Positions 1 to 9,800 of a DNA stretch of 61,255 bases are shown here, piece by piece. The position numbers were made by a program, and so were the translations under genes. The stretch's first letter is position 1. Each line of letters begins with the position of its first letter. The notes under the pieces are model-generated. The model was given only the letters and a program-made list of their open reading frames with translations, was not told the origin of the DNA and ran no database searches. Origin of the DNA: Sistotremastrum niveocremeum HHB9708. Taxonomy: Eukaryota; Basidiomycota; Agaricomycetes; Sistotremastrales; Sistotremastraceae. The stretch is from the NCBI GenBank assembly GCA_001630475.1, contig KV419417.1:2979-64233 (forward strand). The letters run 5' to 3'.

Positions 1-540
1 ACAGGTACCTTAAATAAGTGCTGAATATGGTAGATTAAGGTACCTTAAGCCCCGTGTGTTGCGGATTTTTTTTTTGTTTAGAATAACCACTATAGGAATC
101 ACGATGGTAGCCATTCAACGCGATTGACTCTAGGGCGGCAATCAAAATAGAAGAGCATCAGACCCACAATTCAAGTTGTTGACATTGAAGCTCGGCTCAC
201 CTGGCAGTATTGCGCACCCGATAATTTCAACAGGACAGAGTAACAATGATTGAAGAAAGGTCTTTCTACAATGTTGAGACGTTGAGAGCACTAAATAGAT
301 CAGACAGAAGCTGCGATGCGTGGTGATTGGGCAGACTATAATTTGAGCTGCACACGGCGCCAACTCTGTTCAGAAGCCAGGACAATGTAGAGTGGTGACA
401 GGCCAGCACTGAAAGTGCGTTCTTGAGCACAGCAATGGATTTGGACCCGAGCAGCCCGCGGTGTTGTGAGGTACTAGTATTGTTCCCGTCCTTGTGATGA
501 GCGCTGGCGCTGAGCCCCAAAACTCCGATCTCCGGCAGCG
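1..540. other. Intergenic, no supported gene
   Basis: No convincing gene is seen. Bases 37-50 form a perfect palindrome (TTAAGGTACCTTAA), and part of it recurs at 4-13, so this may be the edge of a repeat cut by the window. Bases about 170-250 resemble 4905-4985 (a shared block around GCTCACCT.GCAG.ATT), which suggests an old duplicated fragment. Short open frames here have no recognisable content. Confidence 0.5.
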
Positions 541-559
541 CTGATGACTAGTGTTTTGA

Positions 560-770
560 AGTCCGGTCATGACCGGACCCTGGCCCGCCGCAGGCGCCGA
601 CCGGAAACCGGTATCGGTTGCCGGTCACACCAAAATGGCCCGACCGGCAACTGCGACCGCGGTCCACGGTCATGACCGGCGGTTACCGGTCCAGTTGCGG
701 TTGCTCGACCGGTCACCTCACAGACCGGTCACTGAACCGGTTGCTACTGGGTTTTGGTGTCACGGATTGT
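560..770. repeat. Left subterminal CCGGT repeat array of the hAT-like element
   Basis: There are many direct and inverted copies of ACCGGT/CCGGTC/GACCGG within about 200 bp, including the palindrome CCGGTCATGACCGG. The array is mirrored at 2450-2625 near the other end. The likely role is as transposase-binding sites; this is inferred from position and repetition. Confidence 0.75.
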
Positions 771-2449
771 ATAGATGATTCACTATCTAGGTATACAGGC
801 CTATGTATCTATGTCTACTATAACCCCAAGTGTGTCCCTCGTCTGCGCACGCTAATCGAGCTTGCTCAACTCGCATTGCCGTACGGACGACTCGGTGACG
901 AGAGGACAGTATGCACAAGCTGCTTCCGAGCAGTAGGCTTGACGATCAACTTGACTTGATAGTTCGCTGAGGCTGAATCAACTGTTGCATCAAAGGATTC
1001 ATAGTTGCGGAAAAGAAGTAGGCCCGACGAGAGGTGGCAACGATAACGGTGAGAGACGGACGTTGGGTTTGGTATGACAGAGTGAGCACGATGATGAAAT
1101 GGTCGATTTTGATTTGATGAAAAGAAATAGAGGATGTCAGCAAACGAATCGAAAGGAAGAGCGTGATGCACGCACCTCATGCACCCGACTCTCTACCCAG
1201 CTTCTACAGCTCTACTCGGGGCACTAGCATACGCTGCACACTCGTCCGCACCCTCAAATCACCACTGAAATCGTATTATTCCATCAACCTCGAGTGAAAT
1301 GCAAAGGACCGAGCAACAAGAGATCGCACAGAAATGGTCATACCAGGGACTAGCGAGACTTTGAGTCGTAGAAGACCGAGAGCGACGAGTCGGGGAAGAG
1401 AGAACCGAAGTGTGATGTTGCCGATGAATTGAATTTTGACTTGCGAGCAGGATTGATCAGTTGGCAGTAATGATTTTTGAAATCAAACGTACCGTTTGCA
1501 CTCACCATCGCCGTGAGCTGAACTTGGAGCTGAATGAAGTGTAGGGTCGTCGGATGGTGAGTTGGTACTACTGGGTGAGATTGTCGAAGCAAGTCTTGGA
1601 TATTGATGAAAGTGTGGGGACGAGCAGAATGAGTAATTTGAATAAGAGAGGTTGAGCTCGAGACAGTTGAACGAGCTTGCCAACGACGATGTCATTTCGC
1701 AAGCGCCGAGAAAATGTTCGGACTCCGCCAACGCGTCTACCACGCGTCCTCCTCTTGGTCCTACTAGCTCGAGACTGTCGACATCGATTCGCCGTAACGT
1801 CCACGAGCTCAGTGAGCTCAGAACTCTCACTCTGGCATGCCTATTTCTCCAATGGTACTAGTGCCGCCATTCATCCGCAGCTTTCTGTCAGTCCTTCAAT
1901 GTCACGCGTTCGACCAACTCGCATGCCCTCTCATCTCCAAGAAGCTTCCACGTTCCGGCACCATTATTTCCCTCGTATTCCACTTTCCATCATCCCACTG
2001 AGTTACCAAGCCTGGTCACGATGATGACACCTATCAAACGGTTATTCAGCAGCCACATGGTGTCGCTGACGCGTGGTCTCCTCGGGAGCAGACGAACAAT
2101 GACCGACATGAGCAGTTTGAGGCCGATTTGACGGAGGATTGACATGGGATTGATGATGCGGGGGCTCTGGAGACTGGACTTGAAGTTCATTCTTTTTTTT
2201 TCGTGCGTCCTCCATTTTATCGTTCACACCCGTCGAAGGCTAACTGTCATCCCCTACTTCTTAGTTCATGCTTGATTTACATGTTCCTCGCCAACGAATA
2301 TATCATATAATCTTACACACTTATCATATCATCAACATCTCTCGTCGATCTTGCACCTCAAGCACCCACAGTATTCATTCTTGCGCCTCGTTCACGCTTC
2401 TTTCACGCCTCGTTAAGCTCCTGCTTACAGTGTATCGTCCGACCCGCCT

Positions 2450-2625
2450 TTTTATCGGTCGTGACCGGTCATGACCGGTCACGACCGGTTGCTTCAAATT
2501 CCTGAATCCTCCAAGACCGAAGACCGAAGACTCCAGAAAATCGCTGTGACCGCAACCGCAAGTCCGGTTGCGACCGCGGCGGTCCGGTCACGGTCGCCGG
2601 TCATTTCCGGTCGCCGTGACTGGAC
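2450..2625. repeat. Right subterminal CCGGT repeat array of the hAT-like element
   Basis: This cluster of CGGTC/GACCGG motifs matches the array at the left end (for example CGGTCATGACCGGTCACGAC). Two GAAGACCGA-type units at about 2507-2530 are also repeated. The array is inside the element and ends about 12 bp before its terminus. Confidence 0.75.
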
Positions 2626-2645
2626 TTTGAAACACTACTGATGAC

Positions 2646-3185
2646 TCGGATCCAGGCTCGCCTCCTCAAACAAGTCCTCAAATTACATGTATTCTTCTTT
2701 CATGCGCCTACCTACTGATAATCCGTACATGTACCAGAGCCTTTTCAAGCCGCTCATTTTTCACAGATTGTGAAGACGGAATGGAGACGAAGCTTACGTC
2801 AGGGACGAAGAAGCATTCCCAAGGCATGAATGCAAGGAGCAACTTTAACCGGTCATTTCTATTCTTCGAAAGTGCTGCGGTTCCCAAGCAAGAGAGACCT
2901 ATTGCAATTGACTGTCTACCGTACTAACTTAGTATTAGAACTCCCGGGACAAGAACTCTCGGAAGGAAGATTATATCACGATGAAAGATGTGTTTCCAGC
3001 TGTTTTATGTGAACTAATATGACTCTCAGATTTTGACTCGAGGCGAAGAAAATTTTGACTCGAGGCCACTGACAAATACTGTGAAGGGCCAGTTCAAAAG
3101 TACAATCATTGCTATAATTTTGAGGACGAAAGTGATCACGCGTTCAGCTCCGCGACTTCAAGATTGCTCGCTGCACTGTGTGTAT
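2646..3185. other. Intergenic, nothing recognised
   Basis: This lies between the hAT-like element and the MITE. Only short open frames of unremarkable composition are present. No RNA gene or promoter could be supported. Confidence 0.4.
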
Positions 3186-3526
3186 TACTGTAGTAAAAGT
3201 ACCATTGCGGCGGGGGTAGGGACAAGGGACAACGAAAAGACACTGCGGCGATGCGGCAACAGGGTCCGGGACAGGGGACAAAATATACAAAATAGCTCCA
3301 AAACACAATGAATCTTTGGAATACAGTTGGCTTTGACCGTTCTCTGTTTTCTCGAAGCAGATATGTCGTTTGCGCCTCCCTCGGAATATTTTCGAGATTT
3401 TTGGGAATATTTTAATGATTTATTTATTTATTTATAGCGAAAGGGACAGGGGACAATTCCAAAATATAGCGGCGTGGCGGACCCTAGGGACAAGGGACAC
3501 GCCGCTATGGTCCTTTTACTACAGTA
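3186..3526. mobile_element. MITE, mariner-like (TA-flanked)
   Basis: The ends are inverted copies of each other over about 27 bp: TACTGTAGTAAAAGTACCAT at the left and ATGGTCCTTTTACTACAGTA at the right. Taking the terminal TA as target duplication gives a 337-bp element starting CTGTAG, as in Tc1/mariner-derived MITEs. Inside, GGGACAAGGGACA and GGGACAGGGGACA motifs are repeated. There is no coding capacity. The right end lies about 100 bp from the 3' end of the secreted-protein gene at 3627-4261. Confidence 0.75.
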
Positions 3527-3626
3527 TTGATTTGCAGAGGAAGTCATCAAAAGCACCACCATGAAGATGAAACATTGCGTCGCAAATACACTGTAGCAAT
3601 GAACAGCTCTCAGTACCTTATCAGAA

Positions 3627-4261
3627 TCAAGACCCATCTCCGGAGACCTGATTCTGTACATGGTCATCAGCAGCTGAATTTCCGTAATCATAAGCAGGTC
3701 CACGTACTGCTTCAACTTCTTCTCGATCGACTGCGTTGTCAAGATTAATGTGTTTCATTTGGCCATTGAGTAATGTGACAGTGTCATCCAGAAATTGAGG
3801 TGCGGTACTTGTAGCGCTGCTGGCATCTTCAATGGTCTTGGACGGATTATCAAGATTGACACTTTGCGTTGGCTCGATCGAAGCTGTGGCCGCGCTGGAC
3901 GTTGTTGGTCCCGATGCGGAGACGGATACGGCCCCACTGGCGGCCCCAGCAATGCATGCTTGATGTTGGCTGTTACAGGTATCCTAACGAGCGGGAATCA
4001 TTCTCTATGAGCACAGGAACGGTAGGGGCTGATGTCATAGTACAAACCTGAGTAGAGGCACCGGCAAGACATAGAGTTTGCTAGAAGAGACAAAAATGAT
4101 CCATTAGTAATTGACCATATGCATGACGAGTGGAGCATTGCTTGAAAGCTCACCTGTATGTTACATGCTACAGTCGAAGCGTCGTCTTGAGGCAGCGGCG
4201 TTGCAGAAATAAAGGATCCGAAAATGAACGTCGAACAGATAACTACGGTTGAGCAACGCAT
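3627..4261 (-). CDS. Small secreted Ser/Thr/Ala-rich protein (spliced, 3 exons)
   Basis: I do not recognise the family. Spliced exons 4261-4154, 4080-4044 and 3958-3627 give 158 residues. The start MRCSTVVICSTFIFGSFISA looks like a signal peptide, with cleavage probably before TPLP. The mature part has a short cysteine-containing stretch (ACNIQ..TLCL, SCIAG), then a low-complexity Ser/Thr/Ala region and an acidic tail with no hydrophobic end, so it is probably secreted rather than anchored. The signal-peptide exon and TPLP motif match the gene at 5328-6023, so the two are probably diverged paralogues. A TATA-like TTGTATAAG lies near 4520 on this strand. The second splice site (GTACTA donor) is the least certain; using the CAG/GTTTGT donor would break the frame. 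Confidence 0.55.
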
Positions 4262-5327
4262 GTCTTGATGAGGAGTACTACTTAGTTGGTCATGTCAGGA
4301 ATATGCCATGAAATGGAAACTTACGGAAGATTTAGTGGTTGTGGAGATTGAGGAAAATTGATGAGGAGATCCGGCTCCCAGATAGATATAAGAAGTGGAT
4401 AGACTGTCGGATAAATTTCAGCGCGACTGAGGGAGGGATGATTCAACAAAGTACTAACCAGAAGATCAAGAGAACCAGGCACTTGACACCGTTCACCGTG
4501 CACGAGTCCTGAAGGTCTTATACAACTTGCAGAGGCCGTGCATTCCAAGATGGATCGCCCTCCAGGGTACATACAGCCACCACTACCATGATTAACAGAT
4601 TGTGCTCCTTCTGAGTGCTATCCGCTGGACAACTGCGATACACCGCACTGGCGCATCGTCATGAGATCAAGAGTTATGCAGATCCAGAAACGCTCCCAAC
4701 CGCTTCGAAGATGGGTTCGGAAGTGTTTTGCTGTGAGACTCGAGCGATGAGTTCTTGCTAAATCTCGACTTGCATTCGAATAGTGAAGGAGAAGGTCATG
4801 ATTATGATGACGGTAACCAATTGTCGGCATCGGCTTCAGAGCACCGATGGCATCCATCAGGCATCTGAGCCGCATCTCGAGGCATCTTGTCAGGCACGCG
4901 ATGTAAGTTGTCGACATTAAGTCTCAGCTCACCTAGCAGCATTACGACGTCCATGATGTCAGCAATACAGAGTGATTGCCCTTGTCCTAATGGCGCGTTA
5001 TGCGACGAGAACGTGGATGAGAACTAAGGAGAACATCAAGTTAGCGCCGTGCGCGGTGTATCGGATATATCGGACATATCTCCCAGTCGATCAACGATGG
5101 GAGTAGGATATACAGCGTGATAGCTACCGCTTCTAGAACTACGGTGTAGAATATATTTAGCAAAGAACCGAGATCGGATATATCTGAAGAGAATTAGAGG
5201 TAGAGTTTCTAAGTATTGGCTTACATGTACAGGATTTTACAGCACATTCATCACTAGGTTCGCACCCTGTAGTGTAGCAAGGGATATTACTATGAGGCTC
5301 AGTGATCAAAAAAGTTACACGGCTCAA
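4262..5327. other. Intergenic, upstream region of secreted-protein gene
   Basis: It contains a possible minus-strand TATA-like box near 4520 and a fragment at 4905-4985 that resembles 170-250. Bases 5050-5180 carry several GGATATATC/GGACATATC motifs. The 99-residue minus-strand frame at 4618-4917 has no recognisable domain and is not called. Confidence 0.35.
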
Positions 5328-6023
5328 TCACTCAATCAACGCCAGGCCCAACGCCGCGAACAGACCCAGCCGTTCTCCGACGAAGATGAAAAGCCCGATG
5401 TACTGTACACTTAATCCGAAACGGCTATCAAGACCTCGTTCTACACACGAGCATCAGCGAGGGACTCTGCATGATTGTGAGGGTTCCACTTACTGCGAGT
5501 GCGTTTCCTCGACTATTATCGTTCGGCACACTACTCGTAGTACTCTCATTTTTACTAGTATTTTTTGAGGAGCCTTTGTGGCCGCCTGGTTGAGCAGCGC
5601 GAGTGTTCTTTCTTGCGGCGGGCGTGATGATGAGACTACTGGTAGGCTCGACTAGAGCTACACTGGAACTCGAGGCCTCCGGTTCCAGAGTGGGAGAAGC
5701 GGAAGAGAACGTGGATAAGACAGTCTCGGGACTACTGCCAGCGGCAGTGACGCAATCTTGATACAGCTTATCGCAGGCTTCCTGAGGAGCGGATTCAGGC
5801 GAAGTTTAGAATAACGAGAATGTCGCTGTACATACCTCAGACGGTGTCCCTGCAGGATGGTTTGTTTCCTAAGAGAGAGAGAAATAGTCAGTCGTCATAG
5901 ATCCATGTAGGAGTCAGTATACTGACTTACCGTACTCAAAGAATTATTTGATGGAAGAGGCGTCGCAAACATGCCGGTGTTGAGAATGAACGCAGAAGAG
6001 AGAATGAAGGTCGAGAAACGCAT
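5328..6023 (-). CDS. Small Ser/Thr-rich secreted protein with hydrophobic C-terminus, GPI-anchor-like (spliced, 4 exons)
   Basis: Exons 6023-5931, 5868-5836, 5781-5494 and 5402-5328 join with every intron in phase 0, giving 162 residues; no single frame shows the gene. Residues 1 to about 21 (MRFSTFILSSAFILNTGMFA) form a signal peptide followed by TPLP. Residues about 43-56 carry a two-cysteine motif (EACDKLYQDCVTA). The middle is rich in Ser, Thr, Asn and Lys. The last exon encodes a hydrophobic tail (LFAALGLALIE), typical of a GPI-anchoring signal, though a charged stretch (VGERL) sits before it. It probably encodes a cell-wall or plasma-membrane surface protein. A TATA-like box (GTATATAAG, minus strand) lies near 6260. 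It is paralogous in its first exon to the gene at 3627-4261. The function is unknown. Confidence 0.65.
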
Positions 6024-6826
6024 GTCTGTCATAGTACTAGTGAGTAATATTCTGGATACGTGACGAAATGACATACCTAGAAAGAAGCGATTGATGTTTA
6101 TGGAGAGTTCCGGCTCTCAGATATGGACAACGAGTGAATACACTGTCAATTAGCCTCAGTGAATCCATAGAAATAAATAAATGGGGGGTTGAAAGACGGA
6201 CCAGAAGGTACTGAAACAAGCACTTGGCACCATCGACAACGCTGCCGTGAGACTCTTATATACGTGGGCCGGCGTGTGCCCGAAAACAGTTTGATATCAT
6301 GAAGAGACATGCGATACTTCACAGTCGCAGGGATACGCAATACGCATGCGCACAGGGAAGTTGCAGTAATCCCACGCAGAATCAATTAGGAACCGAGACC
6401 CGTCGTGATGGTAAGTTGGTGACCGAACCGTTGACTCGGAGGGTCGGTGAGGTCGGGCAACGGTCTCAATTTGTTGACCATGGAGCTTAGCTCGTCTTTG
6501 AAGCTTCATCAACTAGTGCGCCCATGTTTCCATAAAATCCAAGAAGCGATGTGACAGTCGTTGCAAAGATCCCCACGTTTCTGACACCGTTGACAGTCAA
6601 GGCACTAGATTATGGTTCCATCGTTATGGTTTCTGCGCCGACACCGTGTTCTGTGAACGTCGGTCAGAATCGACGTACAAGGCGGGCGATTGAAAGAGAG
6701 CGAGCTATGCATCGCTCAATGAGGGAAGAGTGCAGAGCCGAAAACTCCGACAGCGCTTATGACTCGCCTCGTCATGTTCATGTTTAACGTGCAGTGCAGC
6801 GACAATAAGACCAGTATTTCTTGCCC
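6024..6826. other. Intergenic between divergent genes
   Basis: This is the shared upstream region of the minus-strand surface-protein gene and the plus-strand OB-fold gene. It contains the TATA-like box near 6260 on the minus strand. A patch at 6460-6500 weakly resembles 170-210 and 4905-4945. No gene is called. Confidence 0.4.
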
Positions 6827-9800
6827 ATGCCCATGCCTCAACGGTCGTCAAAGAATGCAAAGGCAGATATGAAACGCAAGTCTTCGCTGGGAACGAAGGG
6901 CGTGGAGAGTCCAAGGAAGAGATACAAGGTCTTCATCCCGCCTCCGATTACCACCACCACGACATCCACGTCTGCGTTTGCATCTGCAAGATTAACTACG
7001 TCTAAGGCGAAAGCAGATTCAGATTCAGATCCAATCTTGAATGATGACACTGAAGATGGAATACGACTTCCTGCGGTTCATGCTTCGACGAAGGTGGAAT
7101 ACAGTTGGACTTCTGTATCAGTACGAATAGACCCGCCCAACGCTGGCATGAAAGTGGTTCGGAGGTTCGACGATACTATTGATGAAGGGCATGACACGAC
7201 GACATTTTTGAATGACCGGGATCGTACGTGGCTAACTATACTTATGGATTATTCAGTCGTTCAACTGTGGACTGTTGATAGGACCCAGAATAGGGAATCC
7301 GGACCCATCTTCTGATCGAAACAAGGAGGGAGCAGACCCGCTGTTGGAAGTAATCATGGCCAATTCGAAGCCGAAGATGCGAACGAGGGTGATATTTGCG
7401 GAAGATAGCACCATCATTCCCTCACTCAACGACTCCAACACACCTGCACCGCATGTCTCGGACCCCGTATCATCATCCTCGTCTCCATTTTTCCCTCAAA
7501 CGAAGACAACGATAGAGCGGGCGTCGAACTTAACGGATAACGCGAGCTCGAGGACGAAGGATGCCATCGTCGTTCCTTCTTCCCAAGAAGATGAACAATC
7601 CATCCCTTCGTCCATCCTACCCTCCCTTCGGGACGTCTTTGATGCTCACGCCAGTCGAAAGAAAAGGCTTGACGAGATCGTCGTACCTTCTTCCATCCCT
7701 GACGAGTATGAATACGACGGAGACGCTACAGAGGATGAAGGCGAAGTCGAAGAGAGATCTTCTCGACGAGTTGGGGGACGAGACGCAGGCGCTTCGAGAT
7801 TGACGAGGCAAGGAACGATCCTCGTCGAAGAGACTATCATCCTCTCATCGCCCCCATCATTCACATCACATCATACCTCCATACCCGTATCCGAGAATCC
7901 ACGCAATTTTCAGCCTACTCGTCCCCCACTACCTGCGTTTCTGAATCTTACCCCTTCATCTCCTCAGCAGTCGAGCCCACACGTCGACCGCCGCGATGTA
8001 GCAGATCAATCAGATCTACCACCTCTTCGTCCTCGGCTGCAGTCTGAGACACACGGGTGTGTACAAGCTCTGAAGGGACATCATTCGATTGTCCCAGAGT
8101 CGCCGATTACATCATCTTCCAACACATCTTTCGCCGGCAATCTTCAGTCTCCCGAATTTTCTCTCAAAACTGTTCGTGATCGCGCCGGTCGTGAAGCCAG
8201 TGACGGCCCGAATGCCGAAGATGACACCGAAGAAGTCACAGAAGAGGCGGAGGGGGAGGAAGAAGAAGAAGAAGCAGATGAAAACGCCTATATCCAATCA
8301 AACGAAGAAATCCCATCTTCATCGCCTCTACATTCACGTCATCCCTCACCCGAGCCCACAATCACGCTTGCCACACAACCAGCGCTGGACCCAGAAACGT
8401 CCGATATCGAGTTGGAGGACTCGATGTACATCCAGCCGAACGAAGAGATCGACGCCTCCTCTCCTCCTCCATCTCCTCCATCTACGTCTCGTCGATCTCC
8501 ATTCGGAGTGCCAGCGGAGTCGTTGCGTACGCTTCATCCTTCTGAGCGGAGAGGATACGAAGTCGTGTATCCTAGTGATGACGCAGAGCTGGCGGAGAGC
8601 CTTCCGGTTGTCATCCAAGATCTTCCTGTGCCTTCGCGTTCTTCATTACCTCCTGCAGCCTTACGTTCATCGCCTTCTGTCGGGCGTCCTGCTTTATCCC
8701 AAGCATCCTCTGCTTCTGCTGCGCGGGCATCCAGTACAGCAGACGTTGATGTGAGTAGAAGTGCAAACGTGAATGTACGAGCAGGCTATGAAATGGTGGA
8801 TTTGAGGGAGGAGGAGATTGTACAGAGTATACCCGTCATCATCGAAGTCTCTCGTGCCAAAGTCGATCCTTCCGTTTCTCACCCTAATTTGAAAGGCCCT
8901 GCGCTTGAGGGTCAAGAGGCTGCCGATCGTCCTTCTTCCCAAACTCGCACTTCTCGCGCAACCTCACATCCCACTTCTCCACCTCCAACTCCATCCAATA
9001 TTCAAGCCGCACCTCCACCTATCCCTCCCAGTACATCGCCTGCTGTGCCTAAGCTGCTGCCACCAGCAAAGAAACGGAAAAGAAGGTACAATCAAGTATT
9101 ACAGTACCAACCCCTTCATCCTCTTCCGCCTCCTCCTGCGGAACGTGTCCGACCTCGACCTCTTTTGCCTTTATTTTCGTTATCTGAACTCGACGTAGAG
9201 AGGAAAGAAAGGGGCGGGCAAGTGACTGGAGATTCGGCTGCGGATGAAGAAATTGGAGATGAGAGACGCGAGAGTGACAGGGAGGCTATCACTGGAGGAG
9301 GAGGAGTCGGTGGCGCTACAAAGGATGTTGGTGGCCTGACAAATGAAGATGGAAATATCGAACATTGGGCACAAGCTTCAGTCGTTAGGATTCCCAGCGA
9401 TCTCATTCGTCAGACGTATGACTTACTTTCGCTATCTATCCCTCAACACGCTGCATCAACACCTCCACCACCTACCTTACTGCAGCGTCCAAGTCAGGAT
9501 CCTTCTGCTGTCCATACGTCCACACATGAAGAGCCCGAAGATGGTGGTCAAGCCGATATACCAACGCAGGAGGACAGGACGAAGCATGATGAGGCGAACG
9601 TCAAGTCGAAATCCGGCTATTCCCAATTCCTAGCTTCAGGATTCTTTCCGACATATCCTCCAACCCTTCCACCTCCATCTCATCCCCGTTCTGAAGATGT
9701 TCAACAACGTCCCTCGTCGCGAATGCCTTCCGAACGCTCGTTTGATGACGTATCCCGTACATCTCGCACCTCTCGTACTACGCGTCATTCATATGCATCT

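Larger units (their letters stand above)
541..2645. mobile_element. Non-autonomous hAT-like DNA transposon with 8-bp target duplication
   Basis: The element runs from 549 to 2637. It is flanked by an exact 8-bp direct repeat, CTGATGAC, at 541-548 and 2638-2645. Its left end starts TAGTGTTTTGAAGTCC and its right end finishes GGACTTTGAAACACTA, which are imperfect inverted copies of each other. An 8-bp duplication with TAGTG-type ends is the pattern known for hAT transposons. About 200 bp inside each end is packed with CCGGT/ACCGG motifs, including CCGGTCATGACCGG at the left, as expected of subterminal transposase-binding repeats. The 1.7 kb interior holds only short unrelated open frames and no transposase, so the copy would depend on an autonomous relative. 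The interior may be captured sequence, but I do not recognise it. Confidence 0.85.

Noticed and set aside
1483-1830. Open frame inside the hAT-like element as a captured gene or transposase
   Set aside because: No hAT transposase motif and several overlapping frames of equal quality on both strands.
8089-8754. 221-codon open frame on the plus strand
   Set aside because: It is an out-of-frame shadow of the large OB-fold protein; composition is biased Arg/Leu/His with no domain.
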